From Nitrososphaerota archaeon (GTDB lineage: Archaea; Thermoproteota; Nitrososphaeria; Nitrososphaerales; UBA183), in the NCBI GenBank assembly GCA_029785235.1, contig JAFMAA010000049.1:1-6892 (forward strand): DNA of 6,892 bases, in the 5' to 3' direction. A model generated the notes under the pieces. The model was given only the letters and a program-made list of their open reading frames with translations, was not told the origin of the DNA and did no database searches. Below are positions 1 through 6,704 of the stretch, one piece after another; the first letter of the stretch is position 1, and every line of letters begins with the position of its first letter. The translations under genes were made by a program, and so were the position numbers.

Positions 1-235
1 TCGACAGGACCGAGCCATCCCATCGCAGAAAGACCACGGGAATGTCGTGGATGGCGAGGAACCTCGCCGCCTCGAAAGAGATCGTCCCCGAGTTACCCTC
101 GACGACGACGGAATCGAACGGTAGCTGATGGGGGGAAAACGTCTCTCGACGACCGTCGATTCCGTTGGAGACTTCGAGAACGTGCCCGCTGACGCGGAGA
201 GAGGCGCCGAAACCTGAGAGGAGGAGCGGGCGCAT
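1..235 (-). CDS. cas1: Cas1-family endonuclease/integrase, N-terminal part (runs off left edge)
   Basis: An ATG at 235-233 on the minus strand opens 78 codons that continue past base 1 without a stop. The protein begins MRPLLLSGFGASLRVSG, continues through LPFDSVVVEGNSGTISFEA and reaches IHDIPVVFLRWDGSVLS. This is the pattern of the Cas1 N-terminal beta-sandwich: an 'L..SG.G..LRV' strand, then 'LP.DSVVIEG..G.IS.EA.R.L..H.IPV.FL.WDG.L'. Cas1 integrates new spacers into CRISPR arrays together with Cas2; relatives (casposases) mobilise casposons. The catalytic Glu/His/Asp residues lie in the C-terminal domain outside the window, so activity and subtype cannot be judged. No strong Shine-Dalgarno motif precedes the ATG. 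The gene is divergent from the RM operon, with 58 bases between the two start codons. Family assignment is by recognition of the motif pattern; CRISPR versus casposon role is open. Confidence 0.82.
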   Translation of the reverse strand, partial: MRPLLLSGFGASLRVSGHVLEVSNGIDGRRETFSPHQLPFDSVVVEGNSGTISFEAARFLAIHDIPVVFLRWDGSVLS

Positions 236-264
236 GTGCTACAGTTGGGGGTATAACTAACACT

Positions 265-274
265 CTTATAAATG
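265..274 (+). promoter_or_regulatory. Archaeal TATA box (CTTATAAATG) for the defence operon
   Basis: The motif CTTATAAATG stands out as AT-rich in a GC-rich setting. Its centre (about 269.5) is about 25 bases before the GTG at 294, the usual archaeal TATA-to-start-site distance, so transcription should begin at or next to that GTG, giving a leaderless mRNA. The lack of any Shine-Dalgarno motif before 294 fits. The core TTATAA is palindromic and could also fire leftward: a minus-strand start near 243 would give cas1 a leader of about 8 bases. A second AT-rich stretch (GTATAACTAA, 251-260) lies closer to cas1, but its spacing to that ATG is too short for a standard promoter. No clear BRE is seen, so directionality is inferred from spacing only. 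Confidence 0.65.
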
Positions 275-293
275 GTGCACCCTCAGCCTATCT

Positions 294-443
294 GTGCCTC
301 AGGTTTCCGTCAAGGCGTGGCTCTGCAATCGGTGCGGCCATAAGTGGCTCCCGAGGTTGGACCACGAACCCTCAAGGTGCCCCCGGTGCAAAAGCCCATA
401 CTGGAACAAGAAGCGGGTGCGGCCCGTTATCAAGAGGAAGTGA
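294..443 (+). CDS. Small zinc-ribbon protein (49 aa), first gene of the operon
   Basis: GTG at 294 opens a 49-residue protein ending at TGA 441-443. It starts MPQVSVKAWLCNRCGHKW and has two Cys pairs, C11-x2-C14 and C29-P-R-C32, which should bind one zinc ion. The second pair sits in the stretch EPSRCPRCKSPYWNKKR, and the C-terminus is strongly basic. This is a typical small archaeal zinc-ribbon protein; such proteins are often thought to bind nucleic acid or a protein partner, but no precise function is known to me. The start is supported by the TATA box about 25 bases upstream (leaderless mRNA) and by the absence of an in-frame ATG, GTG or TTG between the stop at 258-260 and this GTG. The stop is one base from the mod ATG, so it is very likely co-transcribed and co-translated with the RM genes. 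It may regulate or assist them, or merely share the promoter. Confidence 0.85.
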   Translation: MPQVSVKAWLCNRCGHKWLPRLDHEPSRCPRCKSPYWNKKRVRPVIKRK

Positions 444-444
444 G

Positions 445-2394
445 ATGTCTGAAAAGACTGCTCAAGCGAAGCCTTCTGTGCAAGCGGATGTAAGGTCGGA
501 GAACGAGGCAGGCGCTGCCCAACCCGAGAAGTTCGATCTTCGATCTCACACAATCTCGGAGGAGAAGAGACGGGAACTCCTCCGGCTCTTCCCCGAAGTG
601 CGAACCGAAGGGGAGAAAGTCGACTTCAACCGCCTCAAGCTCGCATTGGGTGAGTCCGTCGACACGGGCAAGGAGCGCTATGGGCTGATGTGGCCAGGTA
701 AGGCTGACTGTTTCAAGGCGATTCAGACCCCGAGCCTCGGCACTTTGCTCCCTGTTCCCGAAGAGAGTGTGAACTGGGATACGACTGAGAACCTCATCAT
801 AGAGGGGGACAACCTCGAAGTCCTCAAACTGCTTCAGAAGTCGTATCTCGGGAAGGTCAAGATGATCTACATTGACCCGCCCTACAATACAGGTAACGAC
901 TTCATCTATCCTGACGACTACGCCGAGTCCCTTCAGACATACCTCGAATACACGGGGCAGGTCGACTCTCAAGGGAAGAGGTTCAGCACTAACTCGGACA
1001 GTGAGGGCCGCTTCCATTCGAAGTGGCTGAACATGATGTACCCTCGCCTATACTTGGCCCGGAATCTCCTCACTGAGGACGGAGTGATTTTTGTCAGCAT
1101 AGACGATGGCGAGGTTCAAAACCTCCGCCTGATTCTGAACGACATATTTGGCGATGAAAATTTCGTGTGTACATTCGTCTGGCAGAAAAAGCACACTCGG
1201 GCGAACGACGCACTGTTCGTTTCGGACAACCACGAGTACATACTTTGCTTCGCGCGAAGGAAAACCAATGGTGTGATTTCCCGGTTGCCTCGAACGAAGG
1301 AGGCGGATGCCAACTACTCGAACCCAGACCACGATTTGCGCGGTCCCTGGACTTCAGAGCCACTCCAAGTCAAGACACCCAACGCCGACTATATCTACGA
1401 GATTGTGACCCCATCGGGCAGGCGCGTTCGCCCGCCCGAGGGGCGAAGCTGGGCATTTGGGAGGGAGCGGTATGCCGAACTCCTAGCCGATAATCGAATC
1501 TATTTCGGAGAGGATGGTAGCAACGTCCCTAGGCAAAAGAAGTTTCTTTCTGACGTTGGACCGCTGGTCCCGACTACACTGCTACTGAGAGATGAGGTAG
1601 GTGACACGCAGGAGGGCAAGACTGAGCTAAAGTCGCTTCTTGAAGGGACCCAGTGGACCTTTGACAATCCCAAACCGTCTCGGCTTCTGTTTCGACTTCT
1701 CCAGATGGGGTTGAGTGGGGGCGGAATCGTGCTTGATTTCTTCGCCGGCTCCGGTTCTACTGGTCAAGCAGTGCTTGAGTTCCGGGAACAGACGTCAGTA
1801 GGGGCCCAGTTCATTTTGGTACAGTTGCCCGAGCCTACGCAGCTACCGCCCCTGAGCCCCGAAGGGATTCGAAGGCGGGTTTCTGTAGCCGACATTTGCT
1901 CTGAGAGGGTGCGACGTGTAGTCAAGCGGCTTTCTGGCACCCCCCGGCCTGAGGCTGACACCGACCGCCGCGTGGGTAGTGGTCGAGGGTTCCGCATCTA
2001 CAAGCTCTCGGAATCCAACTTTAAGGTGTGGGATTCCGACCGTCCGTTGGACGTTGAGTCGCTTCAACGGCGATTGACTGACCATGTCCATCATATCCGC
2101 GAGGGTCGATCAAATCAGGACATACTGACTGAGCTTCTTCTCAAGAGTGGATTTCCTCCGACAGTGCGTACCTCGGAGGTCTCAGTGGGCGGTAAGAAGG
2201 CATTCAAAGTTACCGATGGCCGCCTCGTGGTTTGCCTCGACCGTCAGTTGACGCTCGAAGCAATTCGGGCGATAGCTGATCTCCGTCCCGAGCGAGTCGT
2301 CTGCCTTGACGAAGGGTTCGAAGGGAACGACCAACTCAAGGTGAACGCAGCCCAGACGTTCAAGACGAAGGGAATCGTCTTTCAGATCGTCTGA
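445..2394 (+). CDS. mod: Type III restriction-modification methyltransferase subunit Mod (beta-class N6-adenine)
   Basis: 649 residues, close to the usual type III Mod length (around 640). It transfers a methyl group from S-adenosylmethionine to adenine in one strand of a short asymmetric site, and it supplies target recognition for the Mod-Res restriction complex. The catalytic motif IV, DPPY, is at 144-147 inside IYIDPPYNTGNDFIY; the AdoMet-binding motif FFAGSGS is at 432-438. The order DPPY, then a recognition region (roughly 240-410), then the FxGxG motif marks the beta class typical of type III enzymes. The last 120 residues follow the usual Mod C-terminus (RSNQDILTELLLKSGF, later LDEGFEGND and FKTKGIVFQIV), so the gene looks full length. 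ATG 445 is preceded by GAGG at 434-437 with 7-base spacing and lies one base after the zinc-ribbon stop. No simple-sequence repeats of the phase-variable kind are visible. The recognition site cannot be read from sequence. Confidence 0.96.
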   Translation: MSEKTAQAKPSVQADVRSENEAGAAQPEKFDLRSHTISEEKRRELLRLFPEVRTEGEKVDFNRLKLALGESVDTGKERYGLMWPGKADCFKAIQTPSLGTLLPVPEESVNWDTTENLIIEGDNLEVLKLLQKSYLGKVKMIYIDPPYNTGNDFIYPDDYAESLQTYLEYTGQVDSQGKRFSTNSDSEGRFHSKWLNMMYPRLYLARNLLTEDGVIFVSIDDGEVQNLRLILNDIFGDENFVCTFVWQKKHTRANDALFVSDNHEYILCFARRKTNGVISRLPRTKEADANYSNPDHDLRGPWTSEPLQVKTPNADYIYEIVTPSGRRVRPPEGRSWAFGRERYAELLADNRIYFGEDGSNVPRQKKFLSDVGPLVPTTLLLRDEVGDTQEGKTELKSLLEGTQWTFDNPKPSRLLFRLLQMGLSGGGIVLDFFAGSGSTGQAVLEFREQTSVGAQFILVQLPEPTQLPPLSPEGIRRRVSVADICSERVRRVVKRLSGTPRPEADTDRRVGSGRGFRIYKLSESNFKVWDSDRPLDVESLQRRLTDHVHHIREGRSNQDILTELLLKSGFPPTVRTSEVSVGGKKAFKVTDGRLVVCLDRQLTLEAIRAIADLRPERVVCLDEGFEGNDQLKVNAAQTFKTKGIVFQIV

Positions 2395-2397
2395 GGT
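2392..2397 (+). promoter_or_regulatory. Shine-Dalgarno motif (TGAGGT) fixing the TTG start of res
   Basis: TGAGGT overlaps the mod stop codon (TGA 2392-2394) and lies 6 bases before TTG 2404. It contains GAGGT, complementary to the archaeal 16S rRNA tail (CACCUC). Its position supports the unusual TTG start and suggests translational coupling: ribosomes finishing mod sit on the res ribosome binding site. Confidence 0.7.
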
Positions 2398-2403
2398 TCA
2401 CTA

Positions 2404-5388
2404 TTGAAGCTTCGGTTTGACCCCAACCAACAGTTCCAGCTCGATGCCGTTTCAGCAGTCGTCGACCTCTTCGACGGTCAACCGAAAAACGAGCCAGACT
2501 ATGCTGTCGTCAAAAGGACTATCTGGGGCGATCTCGCGGCGCAGACCGAGGGTTTGATTGTTGCCTCAGGGAATCGACGCTTAATTGACGACGAACGGCT
2601 GAAGGCGAACCTTAGGTCGGTCCAGACGCGGAACGACATCGACGTTCCCGATCCTAAAGCTCCAGTTGAGGCATGGGAGTTTGTTGACCCGATTCTTGGT
2701 GGCAAACGGTCGTGTCCTCATTTCTCCGTGGAGATGGAGACGGGGACTGGGAAGACTTACGTCTACCTTCGGACGATCTTTGAATTGTCCTCTCGCTACG
2801 GCTTCCAGAAGTTCATCATCGTCGTCCCGAGCGTGGCCATTCGAGAGGGCGTACTCAAGAACATCGAAGTCACCGCCGACCACTTTCGAGCACTCTACAA
2901 CAACCCTCCGTTCGAGCACTTCGTCTACGACTCGGCAGAGGTCAACCGACTACGCCACTTCGCCTACTCGAACACTCTGCAAATCATGATCATCAACATC
3001 GACGCTTTCCGCAAGAACTTCGTCGGGACAGAAGACGAGCAGAAGAGCAACGTCATCTACAAGGAGAGCGACAAGCTCTCGGGCCGTCAGCCAATCGAGT
3101 TTGTCCAAGCGGTCCATCCAATAGTTATCATCGACGAGCCCCAGAGCGTCGACTCTACTGAAAAGTCGCAAGAGGCAATCAAAGCCCTGAACCCTCTCCT
3201 CACGCTCCGATACTCGGCTACCCATCGCCAGCCATACAACCTCGTCTATCGCTTGGACCCGATTCGCGCCTTTGAACTACGCCTCGTCAAACAGATCGTG
3301 GTCGCCAGCGCAGAGGCCCAGGGCGTTGGTGGAAGCGCCTTCGCTCGGTTGGAGAGGGTCGACTACGCGAAGGGAATCAAGGCACGGCTTCGTATCCACG
3401 TCCAGGGGGTAGACAGTCCACGAGAACAAACATTGACCGTTCGGCAAACCGACGATCTATACCGACTGTCGAAGACCCGCGCCGAGTACGAGAACGGATT
3501 TGTCGTATCCGAGATCAGCGCCGAGCCTGGAAACGAGTTTCTTCGGTTCGCGAACGGGATAACCCTCAGGTTAGGAGAACAGATCGGAGGGTTGACCGAA
3601 GATGTGTGGAAGGCCCAAATCAAACACACGATCAGACGCCATCTTGACAAGGAGCTCCAGGTCCGTGGGCGTGGGCTGAAAGTCCTCAGTCTTTTCTTTA
3701 TCGACCGCGTCGCGAATTATCGCGGCTACGACGAGCGGGGCCAGCCACGGAAAGGCAAGTTCGCTGTACTGTTCGAGGAAGAGTTGGCCAAGCTGTCCAA
3801 GGAGCACCAGTATGCTGCTCTTGAGTGGCTCAAGGAGCCAATCGAAAAGCTGCACGGCGGTTACTTCGCGCAAGACCGAAAGGGTACGCTGAAGGACTCC
3901 CGCGAGGGAAGAGACACCGAGGCGGACGACGAGGCATACAATCTCATCATGAGGGACAAGGAACGCCTCTTGTCGATTGATGAGCCGCTCCGTTTCATCT
4001 TCAGCCATTCGGCGCTTCGCGAGGGTTGGGACAATCCCAACGTCTTCCAGATTTGCACGCTAAACGAGACGAGGAGCTCCATCAAGAAGCGGCAAGAGAT
4101 CGGTCGCGGGTTGCGGCTGCCCGTTAACCAAGACGGTGTCCGTGTCTTTGACGAGTCGATCAACAAACTGTATGTAATGGCAAACGAGAGCTACGAGGAG
4201 TTCGCCCGGCAGCTGCAGACTGAGTATGAGGAGGACTGCGGGGTGACCTTCGGGAAACTCCCGCTTACTGCGCTGGCCCGAGTATCACGGGTCGTCGATG
4301 GAGAGGAGATTCCTCTTGGTCGAGAGGAGGCCGAGCGGGTTTGGGAGTCGTTGAAGAGTGCCGGTCTAATCGATCACGCTGGCCGAATCCAAGCCGCGTT
4401 CGACCCGAGGAAGGAGGGCTTCAAGCTGCCGCTGCCCCCCGAGCACCAGGACTTGATGATTCCGATAACGGACCTCATTTCCTCATATCAGATGGAACGA
4501 CACGTCGAACGAGAGAGAGACGTGAAGCCGAACCGTTTGAAGAAGGAAGTCACATTCACCCCTGAATTCAGCGAGTTGTGGGAGCGAATCAAACCGAGGA
4601 CGACGTACCGAGTCGAATTCGAGACGGATGCCTTGGTCAACGCGGCCGTAGACGCGGTCAAGCGCCTTGGTCGAGTTGAGCCGCCCACTGTGCTGGTGAC
4701 GACAGGACGGGTTTCCGTCGGAAGGGGCGGACTTTCGGCTACTGCCGAACGGGCGTCAGTTGAGAGAGTGGAAGTATCGGATTGGCCAATCCCCGACGTG
4801 CTCGCCTATCTCCAAAACGAGACGGGCCTTACCCGCGCGACTCTAGTCCGCATCTTGACCGAATCGGGTAGGCTGCCCGATCTGCTCACGAATCCGCAGC
4901 GCTTCCTTGACTCCGTCGCGGAGGTGCTCAAGGGAACGATGCGTCGGCTGCTCGTTGACGGAATCAAGTATGAGCGAATCCCGAAGGGGAAGGCGGACTC
5001 TGAGTGGGAGATGCAGCGCTTCGAGAACGAAGAGCTGGTAAATTACCTCTCGTCACTCCAAGTCAAGAAATCAATCTACGATTACGTTGAGTATGACTCG
5101 GAGGTAGAGCGGGAGTTTGCGAGGCGGCTCGACGAGCGAGACGACATCAAGCTGTTCGTCAAGCTGCCGCAATGGTTCAAGATCGAGACCCCTGTCGGGG
5201 AGTACAATCCCGACTGGGCGGTCGTGAAGGAGGATGGGAAGACGCTCTACCTCGTGCGAGAGACGAAAGGAACTCCCAACCTCCTCCAACTCCGAACGAC
5301 TGAGGCGTACAAGGTCCGTTGCGGGGAGAGGCACTTCCACGTGCTCGGGGTCGACTTCAAGGTCGCGACGAATGCTAACGAGGTGTAG
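2404..5388 (+). CDS. res: Type III restriction enzyme Res subunit (SF2 helicase-like ATPase plus PD-(D/E)XK nuclease)
   Basis: 994 residues, near the usual type III Res size (about 970). It needs Mod for site recognition, uses ATP to move along DNA and cuts near one of two inversely oriented unmethylated sites. Superfamily 2 motifs appear in order: Walker A GTGKT at 114-118 (K117), motif II DEPQ at 244-247, motif III SAT at 271-273, REGWDNPNVF at 539-548, and motif VI QEIGRGLR at 564-571. The C-terminal nuclease has a conserved helix around EVEREFARRL (900-909), then NPDW with D937, and ETKG with E953 and K955, giving the PD-ExK triad. All key residues are present, so it should be active. The start is TTG, chosen because TGAGGT lies 6 bases upstream and the protein then begins directly with the typical LRFDPNQQFQLDAV. 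It follows mod by 9 bases and ends two bases before the next gene. Confidence 0.96.
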   Translation: MKLRFDPNQQFQLDAVSAVVDLFDGQPKNEPDYAVVKRTIWGDLAAQTEGLIVASGNRRLIDDERLKANLRSVQTRNDIDVPDPKAPVEAWEFVDPILGGKRSCPHFSVEMETGTGKTYVYLRTIFELSSRYGFQKFIIVVPSVAIREGVLKNIEVTADHFRALYNNPPFEHFVYDSAEVNRLRHFAYSNTLQIMIINIDAFRKNFVGTEDEQKSNVIYKESDKLSGRQPIEFVQAVHPIVIIDEPQSVDSTEKSQEAIKALNPLLTLRYSATHRQPYNLVYRLDPIRAFELRLVKQIVVASAEAQGVGGSAFARLERVDYAKGIKARLRIHVQGVDSPREQTLTVRQTDDLYRLSKTRAEYENGFVVSEISAEPGNEFLRFANGITLRLGEQIGGLTEDVWKAQIKHTIRRHLDKELQVRGRGLKVLSLFFIDRVANYRGYDERGQPRKGKFAVLFEEELAKLSKEHQYAALEWLKEPIEKLHGGYFAQDRKGTLKDSREGRDTEADDEAYNLIMRDKERLLSIDEPLRFIFSHSALREGWDNPNVFQICTLNETRSSIKKRQEIGRGLRLPVNQDGVRVFDESINKLYVMANESYEEFARQLQTEYEEDCGVTFGKLPLTALARVSRVVDGEEIPLGREEAERVWESLKSAGLIDHAGRIQAAFDPRKEGFKLPLPPEHQDLMIPITDLISSYQMERHVERERDVKPNRLKKEVTFTPEFSELWERIKPRTTYRVEFETDALVNAAVDAVKRLGRVEPPTVLVTTGRVSVGRGGLSATAERASVERVEVSDWPIPDVLAYLQNETGLTRATLVRILTESGRLPDLLTNPQRFLDSVAEVLKGTMRRLLVDGIKYERIPKGKADSEWEMQRFENEELVNYLSSLQVKKSIYDYVEYDSEVEREFARRLDERDDIKLFVKLPQWFKIETPVGEYNPDWAVVKEDGKTLYLVRETKGTPNLLQLRTTEAYKVRCGERHFHVLGVDFKVATNANEV
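5380..5385 (+). promoter_or_regulatory. Shine-Dalgarno motif (GAGGTG) inside the end of res, for the AbiV gene
   Basis: GAGGTG, a perfect match to the archaeal anti-Shine-Dalgarno, lies in the last codons of res, 5 bases before GTG 5391. It decides the GTG start of the AbiV-like gene and indicates that it is translated from the same mRNA, probably coupled to res. Confidence 0.75.
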
Positions 5389-5390
5389 CC

Positions 5391-6095
5391 GTGGCAGGGG
5401 GGACCGTACCTCGTCCTAAGGATGCACCCCGACTTCCACGGGGCTATCTCGTTTCCCTGAGCGCGGTGGAAGTCTGTCTCTTAAACGCGGAACGGTTACT
5501 GCTTGACGCGACCAAGACGAGTGGTCCGACTGCGGCGGCACTCGCTGAGCTTAGCATAGAGGAGGCTGCCAAGGCGTGGATGCTCTACTTTCGACTCCTC
5601 TTTCAGGGAAGGCGCCCAAAATTCTTTCCGAGACTCTCAAGAAACGACCATGCAGAACTCGACAAGTTCCTCGAATCTCATTCGTCCTATCTGAAGGGGC
5701 TCGACAATGAGATCGCGGCCGCGTTTCGCTTCCACAAGGTGAAACTTCGGTTCCTCAGCTTCCTCCTCCGCTACGTCGAGAAGGTGTTCCCTGTCCTCGG
5801 CAAGAGAGGCAACCTGAAGCGACTTGCGGAGGAGGTCCACGGGCCAGCCATTCGCATCAGCGAGAGCACGGGCGGCATGAACACGGAGAACGCCCTGAGA
5901 CTGTTGAAGGCATTCAGACTTGAGAGGCTGACCGAGTTGGATGCAGTAAAGCAGCGTGGCTTCTATGTAGGGCTAACGAAGCGAGGAGACCTGGTCTCGC
6001 CTGATATTGACCCTGTTCCGTCCCAGCTCTTGCTCCAGCTGGGTGCATTCCTCATCCTGACCCTCAAGGGCGATCTGATTGCCCTTACCAAGTAG
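5391..6095 (+). CDS. AbiV-family HEPN abortive-infection protein
   Basis: 234 residues from GTG 5391 to TAG 6093-6095; the start is set by GAGGTG at 5380-5385. Residues about 22-66 match the AbiV signature: an N-terminal helix with N32, E34 and D39, a small linker (TSGPTAAALAELS) and then IEEAAKAW (E57, E58, K61), the family's usual 'A..A.EE.GKA' helix with AAKA instead of LGKA. A second typical stretch, GFYVGLTKRGDLVSP, is at 190-204. AbiV belongs to the HEPN superfamily; lactococcal AbiV stops phage growth by blocking translation. HEPN RNases often use R-x4-6-H; here R81...H87 and R144...H150 both fit that spacing, and which (if either) is catalytic is unclear. No signal peptide or convincing membrane segment is seen; it should be cytoplasmic. 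As last gene of the RM operon, two bases after res, it probably gives a second, suicidal layer of defence. Family call is confident, mechanism is inferred. Confidence 0.82.
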   Translation: MAGGTVPRPKDAPRLPRGYLVSLSAVEVCLLNAERLLLDATKTSGPTAAALAELSIEEAAKAWMLYFRLLFQGRRPKFFPRLSRNDHAELDKFLESHSSYLKGLDNEIAAAFRFHKVKLRFLSFLLRYVEKVFPVLGKRGNLKRLAEEVHGPAIRISESTGGMNTENALRLLKAFRLERLTELDAVKQRGFYVGLTKRGDLVSPDIDPVPSQLLLQLGAFLILTLKGDLIALTK

Positions 6096-6096
6096 A

Positions 6097-6111
6097 GGTT
6101 CCCGCCGAACC
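6097..6111. repeat. Small hairpin just after the AbiV stop
   Basis: GGTTC (6097-6101) and GAACC (6107-6111) form a 5-bp stem with a 5-base loop, starting one base after the AbiV stop codon. No T-rich tract follows, so it is a weak terminator candidate at best and may be chance. It also lies within the open frame of the following remnant. Confidence 0.3.
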
Positions 6112-6280
6112 CTCCGTCTTCATCGACTGGAAACGCCGCCTCCTCGCGATGGGCCGCGCCGAAGCCCGTCGCCTCGGGCTGCCCTGGAATCGGGTCGGAG
6201 GATGGAAGCGGACTGTTCGTAAGACTGGGACGCTCCGTGGGGATGCACTTCGTAGGTTGAAGCAGGCACTGATTAGTTGA
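6098..6280 (+). pseudogene. Probable 3' gene remnant with helix-turn-helix-like tail (Cas1 C-terminus-like)
   Basis: An open frame ends at TGA 6278-6280. The meaningful part reads SVFIDWKRRLLAMGRAEARR, then LGLPWNRVGGWKRTVRKTG, then LRGDALRRLKQALIS. It has the form 'WK..LL.MG..EA..LG....-.-WK......G..L...AL..L', a small HTH-like unit that I associate with the C-terminal tail of a number of Cas1 proteins. The frame extends back to the stop at 6008-6010 but overlaps the AbiV gene there, and no ATG, GTG or TTG start exists before ATG 6149. Starting at 6149 would give only 43 residues and cut off the IDWKRRLL portion. I therefore read it as the surviving 3' end of a larger gene. It is on the opposite strand from the cas1 fragment at the left edge, so the two are not halves of one gene simply split by an insertion. 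The Cas1 link is recognition from memory; a free-standing short HTH protein is the main alternative. Confidence 0.42.
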
Positions 6281-6286
6281 CCCTGT

Positions 6287-6517
6287 CTACCAGTAGTTCT
6301 GTGGATCCGTTGGAGGCCGCTGCTTCCTTCGCCGTAGCTCGTTCCCGGCCCACCACCGAATGAGGCCGTAAGTTCCGATCTCGACGGGGTCCTCCCGTCG
6401 GAGTGCCCCTCGGAACTTGCGACCCGCTGCATCCCCGATCTCTCGAAGCATCTCCTCAGCGGGGGTCTCGGTGCTCTTCTCCTCCGGCTTGAGCTCCGCC
6501 TTTGCTCCGAGAACCAC
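6287..6517 (-). CDS. Unrecognised small charged protein (76 aa from GTG)
   Basis: Minus-strand frame from GTG 6517-6515 to TAG 6289-6287. I do not recognise the family. The protein is hydrophilic and highly charged: an acidic KPEEKSTETPAEEMLREIG region, a probable amphipathic helix, then GTYGLIRWWAGNELRRRKQ and a tryptophan as last residue. There is no signal peptide or membrane span. The frame stays open upstream to the stop at 6703-6701 and the added residues (including a basic AERKRKAPARRQSPYRKQ stretch, about 6519-6572) look protein-like near the GTG but low in information further up; no ATG, GTG or TTG occurs in frame there. The start is therefore uncertain: GGAAG sits too close to the GTG to be a convincing Shine-Dalgarno. 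It converges on the plus-strand remnant with 6 bases between stop codons. A non-coding interpretation is possible. Confidence 0.42.
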   Translation of the reverse strand: MVLGAKAELKPEEKSTETPAEEMLREIGDAAGRKFRGALRREDPVEIGTYGLIRWWAGNELRRRKQRPPTDPQNYW

Positions 6518-6632
6518 CTGCTTCCGATAGGGACTCTGTCGCCGCGCAGGGGCCTTGCGCTTCCGCTCTGCACCTGCTTCGAAGAAGGGGAGCCTGAGGG
6601 AGCCCAGAATCGATGATGGGAGAAGCGCTGCT

Positions 6633-6647
6633 CTCGCCGTCGGCGAG
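6633..6647. repeat. Perfect inverted repeat CTCGCC-GTC-GGCGAG
   Basis: CTCGCC (6633-6638) and GGCGAG (6642-6647) form a 6-bp GC-rich stem with a 3-base loop. No T-run follows on either strand, so it is not a typical archaeal terminator. It might be part of the leader of the small minus-strand ORF, a protein site, or chance in GC-rich DNA. Confidence 0.4.
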
Positions 6648-6704
6648 CCACGGTCCGAGAGAGGGGGAGCGGCTGCATTAGGATGGGGAACGGAGTGGAC
6701 CTAC

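Noticed and set aside
299..553. Minus-strand open frame opposite the zinc-ribbon gene and the start of mod
   Set aside because: The plus strand here encodes two well-supported proteins with a promoter and Shine-Dalgarno motif; the antisense product has no family features.
430..1017. Minus-strand open frame of 195 codons opposite mod
   Set aside because: It lies antisense to the conserved Mod coding sequence, including the DPPY region, and shows no recognisable motif; it is a mirror of the GC-rich codon pattern.
1167..1493. Plus-strand 108-codon frame inside mod
   Set aside because: It is out of frame within the uninterrupted Mod gene and gives an Arg-rich product without motifs.
445..2394. 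Phase-variation repeats in mod
   Set aside because: Many bacterial type III mod genes carry tandem repeats that switch them on and off; I looked for tandem tetra- or pentanucleotides and long homopolymers and saw none.
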